Source of the DNA: an uncultured Blautia sp.
GTDB lineage: Bacteria; Bacillota; Clostridia; Lachnospirales; Lachnospiraceae
Direction of reading: 5' to 3'
Assembly (NCBI GenBank): GCA_937893675.1
Contig: CALBGI010000035.1
Location: 1 to 64,000 of the forward strand
DNA length: 64,000 bases
The position numbers were made by a program, and so were the translations under genes. This document shows, one piece after another, positions 16,615-24,194 of the stretch; position 1 is the stretch's first letter, and each line of letters starts with the position of its first letter. The notes under the pieces were generated by a model, which had not been told where the DNA came from, did no database searches, and saw nothing but the letters and a program-made list of their open reading frames with translations.

Positions 16615-17571
16615 TTACAGCGCCAGGTAGGCAATGAGGCACATCAGGGCTGTCACCACGGAGAACACCGCTACAATGCGGGTCTCGGACCAGCCGCACA
16701 GCTCAAAATGATGATGAATGGGCGCCATCTTGAAAATACGTTTGCCGTGAGTCGCCTTAAAATACGTAACCTGGATCATAACGGAAAGAACCTCTACCAG
16801 ATAGATCAGGCCCACGATCAGAATGAACAGCGGCATCTGCATCATGTACGCCGCGCCGGCCACAAAGCCGCCCAGCGCCAGAGAACCGGTGTCGCCCATA
16901 AATACCTTTGCAGGATATACATTGAACAGAAGAAAGCCCATAAGTCCGCCCACAACCGCGCAGGTCACAGGCTCGATCCCGGATTTTGTCCCAATGGACA
17001 CCACCGTAAAAAATACCGCCACGATCAACGTCACGCTTGAGGCAAGACCGTCCAGACCATCTGTAAAATTCACGCCGTTGACGGTTCCGATCACCGCAAA
17101 AAACAGAACCGGGATCGCAAGCCAGCCCAGGTTCAGATAATGGCCGCTCCAGAAGGGAATGCGCATCGTCAGCGCCACATCCGTGTAATTGATGATGTAA
17201 AACACAAACACGGCGGTGAGCACTACCTGCAGCAAAAATTTCTGCCAGGGCAGAAGACCGTCCGAACGTTTCAGCACCACCTTCAGATAATCGTCAAGAA
17301 AACCGATGAGGCCAAAGCCCAGTGTCAGAAACAGCACCGGGATGATCTTCGGATAATCCTTCACAAAAAACAGAGACGTCACCACCGTTGCCAGCAGGAA
17401 GATCACGCCCCCCATCGTCGGCGTTCCCGCCTTTTTCAGATGGGACTGTACGCCCTCCACACGCTCTGTCTGGCCCATTTTCAGCCTGCGGAGCCACGGA
17501 ATTACAACCGGTCCCAGAACCACACTGATCCCAAAGGAGATCAGCACTGCTATGATCATTCGAGTTTCCAT
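16615..17571 (-). CDS. mraY: Phospho-N-acetylmuramoyl-pentapeptide-transferase (MraY)
   Basis: MraY makes lipid I from UDP-MurNAc-pentapeptide and undecaprenyl phosphate at the inner face of the membrane. The 318-residue protein has about ten spans and the family motifs GTPTMGG, FLDDYLKV (the DDxxK-type aspartates), NFTDGLDGLA, FMGDTGSLALGG and the late APIHHHFE histidine loop. The ATG at 17571 has AGAGGTG upstream, and this start matches the usual MraY N-terminus. A promoter-like pair lies 110 bp upstream, so mraY can be transcribed apart from the PBPs. Confidence 0.97.
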   Translation of the reverse strand: METRMIIAVLISFGISVVLGPVVIPWLRRLKMGQTERVEGVQSHLKKAGTPTMGGVIFLLATVVTSLFFVKDYPKIIPVLFLTLGFGLIGFLDDYLKVVLKRSDGLLPWQKFLLQVVLTAVFVFYIINYTDVALTMRIPFWSGHYLNLGWLAIPVLFFAVIGTVNGVNFTDGLDGLASSVTLIVAVFFTVVSIGTKSGIEPVTCAVVGGLMGFLLFNVYPAKVFMGDTGSLALGGFVAGAAYMMQMPLFILIVGLIYLVEVLSVMIQVTYFKATHGKRIFKMAPIHHHFELCGWSETRIVAVFSVVTALMCLIAYLAL

Positions 17572-17682
17572 ATCACACCTCTTCATTCTTTCGTAAATTT
17601 GTACGTTTGTATCATGATTACAGATCGCAGGACTGCAGACGACACGGCGTGTTCCGCCCTTCCTGCTCCCACACTGTAATCT

Positions 17683-17711
17683 AGTATAAAGCTTTTTCCC
17701 GCATTAATCAA
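17683..17711 (-). promoter_or_regulatory. Internal promoter upstream of mraY
   Basis: The minus strand has TTGATT overlapping the stop of the PBP gene, a 17-base spacer and TATACT. The 121-bp leader to mraY has no other obvious role. Confidence 0.6.
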
Positions 17712-19483
17712 CCCTCTGTCTCCGGGGCGGCCGGATTTTCTTGTTCCTCCTCTGTCACCGTCTTTTCAATCCCCAGATACGGAAGCACATTTTCAAAAAT
17801 ATCCCGTATCACCGGGGCGGCAATGGTTCCCCCATAATAAATCCCCTGGGGGTCATGGATGATGCAGATCCCCAGAATCTGCGGATTGTCCGCCGGCGCG
17901 AAACCGAGAAACGATGAGATATACCGGTTTGCGCTTCTTGGCAGCGTCTGGGAGGTCGCCGTTTTGCCGCCAATGGCATACCCCTCTATTTTGGCGTTTT
18001 TCCCCGAGCCCTCGGACACCACGCTCTCCAGTATCTCCCGCATAAGCTTGGAGGTTTCCTCTGAAATGATGCCGCTTTTCACCGGATAAGAAAGCTTTTT
18101 TACCTTCGTTCCGTCCGCGCTCTGAACATTGATGCCAAAATGAGGCGTCACCCGGTTTCCGCCATTGATCAGCGAGCTCACCGTCGTCGCAAGCTGAATC
18201 GGCGTGATCTGAAAAGACTGTCCGAACGCCACGGTGGCAAGCTCTACATTTCCCATATTTTCTTTTTTGTGCATAATGGTGCCAGCTTCCCCCGGCAGAT
18301 CCACGCCGGTTTTTTCCAGGAGTCCGAAGCGCTGAAAATATTTGTAGTAATGATCAACTCCCAGCCGCAGTCCCACCTCGATAAATACCGGATTGCAGGA
18401 ATTCTGCGCCCCTTCTTTAAAGCTCTGGGAGCCATGTCCCCGCCGGTTGGCGCAATGGATCCGCCTGTCGTCCACCAGCTTGTAGCCAGGGCAGAAAAAA
18501 CGGTCGTCCGCCGATACCACGCCCTGGGAGAGCCCGGCTGCCATGGTGATGATCTTGAAGGTTGAGCCGGGTTCGTAGGTGTCGTTGAGGCAGGGATTCC
18601 GCCACATCTGATTGAGCAGATCCTGCTTCTGCTGCTGGCTGAGCCCTGTCGTATCCACGTCTGTGTTCAGTTGAAACGGCTCGTTCAGATCAAACTCCGG
18701 CACATTGACACAGGCGTAGATTTCCCCGTTCTGCGGGTTCATAAGAAGAATCGAGACGCGGTCCGCCTGTTTTTCTTCCATGACTTTTAATGCCGCCTGC
18801 TGGGCAAATTCCTGAATACTGGCATCCAGGCTGATCTGCAGGTTCTGCCCCGCCTCCGGCTCACTGCGCCGCTCTCCCAGCCCGTCAAGCTCCACGCCTC
18901 TGGCATCTGTCGTGGTGAGGATCTTCCCCGGCTCTCCGCTCAGAACCTCCTCATATTTGACCTCAAGTCCAATAATGCCCTGATTGTCTCCTCCGGTGAA
19001 GCCCAGAACCTTGGAGGCAAGAGAACCGCAGGGATAATACCGCTTATAGTCCTCGTCCACCTTCACCCCGGCCAGATTGTATTTGCGGATCGCATCGCCG
19101 GTTTCCTTATCCACATTGGTTTTGATCCGCTCAATGGAGGACACCTTCTCCACCCGTTTCCGCACCGCCCCCTCCTCCATGGCAAGCTCACGGGAGAGTA
19201 TTTCAATGACCTTCTCCGACTCTTTTATCTGGCTGTGGATCACGGAAATGGTGCAGACCGTCCGATTGTCCGCCAGCACACGTCCTGTGGCGTCCAGAAT
19301 TTTACCTCGTTCCGCTTTGATATCCCGCTCTCTTTCATGGAGATCCTGGGCTTTTTCATAATAATAATCTGAACGAAATCCCATAAGATAAATCAGCCGT
19401 CCCTGAAGTCCCAGCAAAAGCAGGGTGCAGACGGCAAATACAGTCCAGACCTTTTTTCTGTGGAATGTCCTGTTTTTTTTCAT
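17708..19483 (-). CDS. Class B penicillin-binding protein, SpoVD-like transpeptidase
   Basis: The 591-residue protein has one N-terminal membrane span (VWTVFAVCTLLLLGLQG), a PBP dimer domain and a transpeptidase domain. Active-site motifs are STFK (nucleophile serine) and SCN. The third motif reads GGKTAT, so alanine stands where KTG is usual. It crosslinks peptidoglycan with its SEDS partner. Position directly before mraY, after another class B PBP, corresponds to spoVD in Clostridia, but no PASTA domain follows, so I keep the name open. The ATG at 19483 is preceded by AGGGG, which lies within a terminator-like hairpin. The C-terminus is short and acidic. Confidence 0.92.
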   Translation of the reverse strand: MKKNRTFHRKKVWTVFAVCTLLLLGLQGRLIYLMGFRSDYYYEKAQDLHERERDIKAERGKILDATGRVLADNRTVCTISVIHSQIKESEKVIEILSRELAMEEGAVRKRVEKVSSIERIKTNVDKETGDAIRKYNLAGVKVDEDYKRYYPCGSLASKVLGFTGGDNQGIIGLEVKYEEVLSGEPGKILTTTDARGVELDGLGERRSEPEAGQNLQISLDASIQEFAQQAALKVMEEKQADRVSILLMNPQNGEIYACVNVPEFDLNEPFQLNTDVDTTGLSQQQKQDLLNQMWRNPCLNDTYEPGSTFKIITMAAGLSQGVVSADDRFFCPGYKLVDDRRIHCANRRGHGSQSFKEGAQNSCNPVFIEVGLRLGVDHYYKYFQRFGLLEKTGVDLPGEAGTIMHKKENMGNVELATVAFGQSFQITPIQLATTVSSLINGGNRVTPHFGINVQSADGTKVKKLSYPVKSGIISEETSKLMREILESVVSEGSGKNAKIEGYAIGGKTATSQTLPRSANRYISSFLGFAPADNPQILGICIIHDPQGIYYGGTIAAPVIRDIFENVLPYLGIEKTVTEEEQENPAAPETEG

Positions 19484-19538
19484 AAAAAACCCCTGCACGG
19501 CAAAGTCATAACAATAATATGACCTTCCCCTGCAGGGG
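19484..19538 (-). terminator. Terminator-like hairpin covering the ribosome binding site of the SpoVD-like gene
   Basis: Arms CCCCTGCA (19490-19497) and TGCAGGGG (19531-19538) enclose a second inverted repeat GTCATA/TATGAC. On the minus strand the stem is followed by TTTTTT and then directly by the ATG at 19483. The AGGGG of the stem is the only ribosome binding site. It can be read as terminator, attenuator or translational gate. Confidence 0.65.
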
Positions 19539-19553
19539 TATGACTAAAGAACG

Positions 19554-21803
19554 TTATTCCAATCCTGCTTCCTCGTTGGTGATCCCTTCACTTTCCATGT
19601 CATTGCCTTCGATGGGATCCGTGTCATCCTCCAGGGGCGCAGGGGCGCTTGGATTGGAAACGCCCTCGGAAAGCCCCTCTCCATCGGCCTCCCCGAAGCT
19701 TTCCAGATTCTCAGAGAGAATGTACTCTCCCTCTTCATTGTAAAGGTAATTGCCCTTTTCATCCAGAATGTAGCCGTTTTCATCGATCCGGTTTCCTTCC
19801 CAGTCAATGCGATGACCTTCTGCATCCACCAGATTGCCTTCCTCGTCCACTTCACTTCCCACAATGCTCTTTACGTGGCCGCTGAAGCCATCCCAGAGCT
19901 CTGTCTCCGGAACATAGCCGTCGCTGGTCTCATCCGGAGCAATGTTCAGATAGGGCAGCAGTTCATTTAAGATCGCCTGGGCAATATACTGGGGATAGGA
20001 GCTGTTTGCCTGGTCTTCTGTATTCGGCTCATCCACCACCACATAGATTACTACCTGCGGTGTGTCCACCGGAGCAAAGCCCACAAAGGAAACCAGATAT
20101 TTGCCGTTTCCCCGCGGCAGCTTCTCTGCTGTTCCCGTCTTTCCGCCCATGCTGTAGCCCTGTACCTTTGAGCGGCGGCTGGTACCGCCGTCCACGCTGG
20201 CCTTCATATAGCTCCGGATATCCTCGGAAATATTCGCGGAAATCGTCTGCTTCAGAAGGTTCGGGCTAAAGCTCTTGATGACTCCGCCGTTTTCATCCTT
20301 GATCTTCGTCACCAGATGGGGCTGATAATAATACCCGCCGTTGATCACAGAGCAGATCGCGTTGATCTCCTGGATCATGGTGCAGGTAAATCCCTGTCCG
20401 AACGCTGAGCAGGCAAGCTCTGTCTCGCCCATGCTGTCTGTTGTATGGATGATGCCGGTTCCTTCATTGGGAAGGTCAATGCCGGTCCTTGTTCCAAAGT
20501 TAAAAAGGCTCTGACTTTTGATGAACTGCTCCGCACCCATGCGCGCGGCGATCTGCATCATACCGTCATTGCAGGAGTTTGCAATGACCTCAGAAAGTGT
20601 CTGTGTTCCATGCGCGCTGGGGTAGACCGCACATTTGATCTGCGTCTCCGCAAACCACTGGGAGCCATCGCAGGTAAAGGTGTCCGCGGAATCGATCTTG
20701 CCTTTTTCCAGAGCCCCCGCCATAACGACCGGTTTCACTGTAGAGCCCGGCTCATAGGCATCTGTCGTGCAGTAGTTCCGCCACATGGCGTTTAAGGCAT
20801 CCACCGTCTCTGCGTCGTTCATGGCCTTGATCTCCTCCTGGGAATATACCCGGGACATGTCTCTTGGCTCATTTAAGTCGTAGCGGTCGCCGCCGTCCAT
20901 GGCGATGATGCCGCCGGTATTGGGATCTTCTACGATCACACCTACATTAGCGCCGCCCATGGCCTCCTGAAAAGCGTTCACCCATTTTTCCACGATCTGC
21001 TGGGCGCCGATGTCCAGCGTCGTTTCAATGCTCCTTCCGTTTGTGGGCGCAATAATGGTCTGCTCCACATCTGAATTGTTGTTGAAATATCCATACTGGC
21101 GTCCGTCCACGCCGGTCAGTGTGCTGTTGTAATAGCCTTCCAGGCCCCAGTCCGCCACATCTCTGGCAAAGGTAAAGCCGATGGTATCGCAGGCCACCTC
21201 GTTAAAGGGGTAAATCCGCAGATAATCCTCCTCAAACCACACACCCTTGACGTTGTTTTTTTCCTGAATCTCTTCCTTGCTTAAATTCGCATCCTCCGGC
21301 ACCTCCACATATGCGTCGAATGCCTTTTTTTCGTCCATGGTCAGCTCTTTTTTCAAGATCTGATACTGACTGTTTTTTGTGCTCTCGCTGGTCAGACGCT
21401 TGCGGATGTCATCCTCGTCAAGCCCCAGAACCTCGGTCAGCGCTCTGATGGTGGGCTCCACATACGCGTATTCCGGCTCCTGCGCCGTACCGGTATTCGT
21501 ATTCACTGCCTTGCAGTCCAGGATGACATTGTACACCTTGTTGCTGGTCGCCAGAAGATTTCCGTTTTTGTCGTAGATATCTCCCCGCTTTGCCGGAAGC
21601 ACACGGCTTTCATAGCTCTGCTGGGCCTGGCTCAGCACCTGCTTTTTGTATTTTCTGCCGCTGGATGCGTTGATGAAGGTAATTCTTATCATCAAAACGG
21701 CTAAAGCCAGTAATACCACGCCAAACAGGATTACCAGCTTTTTCCTCATTACCATATTTATTTTGGGGACAGGTCTCGTCCTTTTTTTCTTTTTTGTACT
21801 CAC
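19554..21803 (-). CDS. Class B penicillin-binding protein (FtsI/PBP2-type septal transpeptidase)
   Basis: This 749-residue protein has a basic N-terminus and one membrane span (about residues 22-44). Next come a dimerisation domain (AKRGDIYDKNGNLLA) and a transpeptidase domain with STVK, SCN and KTGT. It is the probable septal PBP of the cluster, acting with FtsW, FtsL and DivIB. After the catalytic domain comes an acidic tail of about 100 residues that opens with six heptads of the form (V/I/L)-D-x-(E/N)-G-(N/H/Y)-x at residues 652-693. The start is GTG at 21803 with AGGTGA upstream. It overlaps nothing but lies only eight bases after ftsL. Confidence 0.94.
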   Translation of the reverse strand: MSTKKKKRTRPVPKINMVMRKKLVILFGVVLLALAVLMIRITFINASSGRKYKKQVLSQAQQSYESRVLPAKRGDIYDKNGNLLATSNKVYNVILDCKAVNTNTGTAQEPEYAYVEPTIRALTEVLGLDEDDIRKRLTSESTKNSQYQILKKELTMDEKKAFDAYVEVPEDANLSKEEIQEKNNVKGVWFEEDYLRIYPFNEVACDTIGFTFARDVADWGLEGYYNSTLTGVDGRQYGYFNNNSDVEQTIIAPTNGRSIETTLDIGAQQIVEKWVNAFQEAMGGANVGVIVEDPNTGGIIAMDGGDRYDLNEPRDMSRVYSQEEIKAMNDAETVDALNAMWRNYCTTDAYEPGSTVKPVVMAGALEKGKIDSADTFTCDGSQWFAETQIKCAVYPSAHGTQTLSEVIANSCNDGMMQIAARMGAEQFIKSQSLFNFGTRTGIDLPNEGTGIIHTTDSMGETELACSAFGQGFTCTMIQEINAICSVINGGYYYQPHLVTKIKDENGGVIKSFSPNLLKQTISANISEDIRSYMKASVDGGTSRRSKVQGYSMGGKTGTAEKLPRGNGKYLVSFVGFAPVDTPQVVIYVVVDEPNTEDQANSSYPQYIAQAILNELLPYLNIAPDETSDGYVPETELWDGFSGHVKSIVGSEVDEEGNLVDAEGHRIDWEGNRIDENGYILDEKGNYLYNEEGEYILSENLESFGEADGEGLSEGVSNPSAPAPLEDDTDPIEGNDMESEGITNEEAGLE
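19725..19850 (-). repeat. Six heptad repeats in the C-terminal tail of the septal PBP
   Basis: Six consecutive seven-residue units carry D-x-E-G-N or close variants. The motif resembles the Y-D-x-E-G-N-Y block repeated in DivIB eight genes downstream (plus-strand order reversed). Confidence 0.75.
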
Positions 21804-21811
21804 TCAATCAC

Positions 21812-22366
21812 CTACTTTGTGTCCGGAACATCCTGATACTGCCTTACATAGCTGCTTGCCGCTGTGGTATACGTCATGATCTGATCGTCTGAGGGATATT
21901 TCATATCAAGACGGCTCATGGCAATTTTTTTGATGCGGCTCAGATCTACATTGGAAGTCACCTGACTGTAGTACGCGTCATTGTCCTCTTTCAGCTGACT
22001 CAGCTCAGATTCCAGTGCGGCTACGTTCTTCATGCTGGATGTGATCTGGGATTTCAGCTGGATATAATTGATACAAAAAAACAAAACAGCAGCGGATATC
22101 ACAGCGAGGAACACTACAAATCCGGCGCTCATGCTCATTGCCTTTGCCCGGTTCTTCTGCGCCTCATGGCTCACCTGGCGGTTCGGACGGGCAGAACGCT
22201 CCTGCATTTCCGGGCGTCTCCTCTGCGGTGCGCGCGCCGGGTAATACTCTCTCGACGGAGCCTCTGCAAGTCTTCTGGCTGCGCTCCCCTCCACGTAGAT
22301 GTTTCGGCCTGCTCTTGTGCTGTTTCCATTTCTTCTGGCGGTTGCTGCCCTGCTGGTCCTTGCCAT
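21812..22366 (-). CDS. ftsL: FtsL-like cell division protein
   Basis: The 184-residue protein has a long basic cytoplasmic region (about 75 residues rich in Arg and Ala), one membrane span (SAGFVVFLAVISAAVLFF) and a short coiled coil (LKSQITSSMKNVAALESELSQLKED). This is the topology of FtsL/DivIC, which links DivIB to the septal PBP. Sequence similarity in this family is low, so position between rsmH and the PBP is the main support. The ATG at 22366 has GAGGAG eight bases upstream; the TTG at 22384 is not supported. The cytoplasmic part is longer than in Bacillus FtsL. Confidence 0.82.
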   Translation of the reverse strand: MARTSRAATARRNGNSTRAGRNIYVEGSAARRLAEAPSREYYPARAPQRRRPEMQERSARPNRQVSHEAQKNRAKAMSMSAGFVVFLAVISAAVLFFCINYIQLKSQITSSMKNVAALESELSQLKEDNDAYYSQVTSNVDLSRIKKIAMSRLDMKYPSDDQIMTYTTAASSYVRQYQDVPDTK

Positions 22367-22390
22367 CTTCTTACTCCTCAACAACTGAAA

Positions 22391-23332
22391 CTACATCTGT
22401 CTGCTTCGCTCAAAAATTCTCAGCTTCGCGCTCTTGGAGCGGGGGTTTTCCTCCATCTCCTGCTCGCTCGGCAAAATCGGCTTGCGGGTGATCACCCTTC
22501 CTTTCGGCTTGTTCCCACACACGCAGACCGGAAACTCCGGCGGGCAGGTGCAGGGATTTTCGTTTTTGCGGAAAATCGTCTTGACAATTCTGTCCTCAAG
22601 GGAATGGAAGGTGATAATACAGATCCTTCCCCCGTCTCCCAAAATGTCGATCATTCCGTCCAGAGACTCCCGAAGCACATCCAGCTCCCGGTTCAGCTCA
22701 ATGCGGATGGCCTGAAAGGTACGTTTTGCGGGATGTCCTGATTTCGCCTGCATTTTCATGGGAATGGCTCTGCGGACGATCTCAGTCAGCTCGCCGGTTG
22801 TCCGGATCGGCTCCTGCTGCCGCGCAGCCACAATATGCTTTGCAATATTCTTTGCAAATTTATCTTCCCCGTAATCACGAATGATACGGTACAATTCCAT
22901 TTCATCATAACCGTTGACAATGTCACCGGCTGTTTTTTCCTGACGCTGGTCCATACGCATATCAAGAGGCGCGTCATACCGATAGGTAAAGCCTCTCTCC
23001 TCATTGTCCAGCTGATAGGAGGATACTCCCAGATCCAGGACAATGCCGTCTACCTGATGGATTCCTAAATTTGCCAATTCCTGCACCATGTAACAATAAT
23101 TGCTGCGAACGATTGTGGCCTGTTCAAAATCGGCCAATCTTTTGCTCGCAGCAATTATCGCATCCTGGTCTTGATCTATGCCTATAAATCTCCCCTTGGC
23201 AGAAAGTCTGCGGCACACCTCAAGGGCATGCCCCGCACCTCCTAAAGTTCCATCCACATAGATTCCTTCCGGCTTTACCTTCAAGCCATCAATGGTCTCT
23301 TCCAGCAATACAGATTTATGTTTAAATTCCAT
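22391..23332 (-). CDS. rsmH: 16S rRNA (cytosine(1402)-N4)-methyltransferase RsmH
   Basis: RsmH (MraW) methylates N4 of C1402 in the decoding centre using SAM. The 313-residue protein begins with HKSVLLEETIDGL, has the SAM loop DGTLGGAGHALE and the segments GIDQDQDA, LDLGVSSYQLD and ISFHSLEDRIVK-like ITFHSLEDRIVK. The C-terminal zinc-like cysteine pattern of this clade (CTCPPEFPVCVCG) is present. AGGAG precedes the ATG at 23332. It lies between mraZ and ftsL, the canonical position. Confidence 0.98.
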   Translation of the reverse strand: MEFKHKSVLLEETIDGLKVKPEGIYVDGTLGGAGHALEVCRRLSAKGRFIGIDQDQDAIIAASKRLADFEQATIVRSNYCYMVQELANLGIHQVDGIVLDLGVSSYQLDNEERGFTYRYDAPLDMRMDQRQEKTAGDIVNGYDEMELYRIIRDYGEDKFAKNIAKHIVAARQQEPIRTTGELTEIVRRAIPMKMQAKSGHPAKRTFQAIRIELNRELDVLRESLDGMIDILGDGGRICIITFHSLEDRIVKTIFRKNENPCTCPPEFPVCVCGNKPKGRVITRKPILPSEQEMEENPRSKSAKLRIFERSRQM

Positions 23333-23367
23333 ATCCGTCTCCTGTTGGATTTTGCCCGGCGTAACGC

Positions 23368-23799
23368 TCAGATGATGATTCCCATTTCCTGCATGCCCTC
23401 CGCAATGCTGTCCATGTCATCATAATCGCAGTTCTCGCTCCACTTCTCTTTGCTCCAAACTTCAATCCGGTTCAGATTACCGGTGAGGACCACATCCTTG
23501 TCAAGGCCAGCAAACTCCCGCAGCGTCTGCGGAACGAGAATTCTCCCTTGCTTGTCCAGTTCACAGGAGGTGGCACCTGCTACAAAGAAACGTGAGAAGG
23601 TTCTTGCATTTTTGTTGGTAAGCGGTAAGGCTCTGAGCTTCTCTTCAAAGGCTTTCCATTCATCCATGGGATAAATGGAAAGACAACCATCCAGTCCCTT
23701 CGTCAGAATAAACTCTTCTCCCAGGAGTTCTCTGAACTTAGAAGGGATGATCAGACGCCCCTTCGCGTCTATTGTGTGATTGTACTCTCCCATGAACAT
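23368..23799 (-). CDS. mraZ: Transcriptional regulator MraZ
   Basis: MraZ is an AbrB-fold DNA-binding protein that controls the mra/dcw operon. The 143-residue sequence has two related halves with the DxKGR (IDAKGRLIIPSKFR) and DKQGRILVP motifs. The ATG at 23799 (MFMGEYNHT) follows AGGTGAG; a GTG three codons earlier is also open but less likely. It is the first gene of the cluster, and its own binding repeats lie just upstream. Confidence 0.97.
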   Translation of the reverse strand: MFMGEYNHTIDAKGRLIIPSKFRELLGEEFILTKGLDGCLSIYPMDEWKAFEEKLRALPLTNKNARTFSRFFVAGATSCELDKQGRILVPQTLREFAGLDKDVVLTGNLNRIEVWSKEKWSENCDYDDMDSIAEGMQEMGIII

Positions 23800-23883
23800 G
23801 CAACTCACCTACTCTCAGGGAAGTGCGATTCTCCCCTTCGCACTTTCCGGGTACCAGGCCGGGTCACTTGCCCTCCCTTTGGC

Positions 23884-23910
23884 ACCACTATTCACCACTT
23901 TCTACCACTT
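23884..23910 (-). promoter_or_regulatory. MraZ-binding repeats
   Basis: On the minus strand three copies of AGTGG occur at an exact 10-bp period, directly downstream of the -10 box. MraZ is known to bind 10-bp-spaced GTGG/TGGG repeats in front of its own operon, so autoregulation is likely. Confidence 0.75.
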
Positions 23911-23918
23911 ATGCACCC

Positions 23919-23947
23919 ATTCTAACCTATAATTTTGAAAAAAACAA
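23919..23947 (-). promoter_or_regulatory. Promoter of the mraZ/dcw operon
   Basis: The minus strand has TTGTTT, a 17-base spacer and TAGAAT. The start point would fall just before the MraZ repeats. Confidence 0.7.
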
Positions 23948-24023
23948 GAGCAAATCCCGGTTTTTTTGAAATTGGACTAAATTTAATTTTTTTGTAAAAA
24001 GTACTTTGAAACTTGGAGACAAC

Positions 24024-24162
24024 GAATCCTGCTTGGCAGGATCCTCCCCCTGCAGCGGGCCGCATTTGCGGCATACTCCCACTCCGCCGCAGCGCGCAGT
24101 CCGCGCGGAGCGCTTTTTGTATCACAGGAACATTAGGCCGTAATTTCCTATGATACAAAAAG
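24024..24162. repeat. Dispersed palindromic repeat, copy 2
   Basis: This gap (23948-24156) holds no gene. It starts with a perfect 7-bp hairpin (24026-24032 with 24036-24042) and ends with a hairpin whose outer arms are perfect over 12 bp (24113-24124 with 24151-24162). Both parts and the GC-rich middle resemble copy 1 at 8201-8298. Confidence 0.6.
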
Positions 24163-24187
24163 ATACCCTGCCGTAAAACAGGGTATC
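24157..24187 (-). terminator. Terminator of the ychF-lgt unit
   Basis: On the minus strand a perfect 9-bp stem (24179-24187 with 24162-24170) is followed by five T, just after the lgt stop. The T-run overlaps the closing arm of the repeat element. Confidence 0.8.
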
Positions 24188-24194
24188 TCCTACA

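Noticed and set aside
17587..17707. Possible tRNA or small RNA in the gap before mraY
   Set aside because: No cloverleaf or stable fold was found; only a promoter is supported.
23948..24194. Small gene in the 24.0-24.2 kb gap
   Set aside because: The only open frame (23922-24158, minus) runs through the repeat element and the mraZ promoter and has no ribosome binding site.
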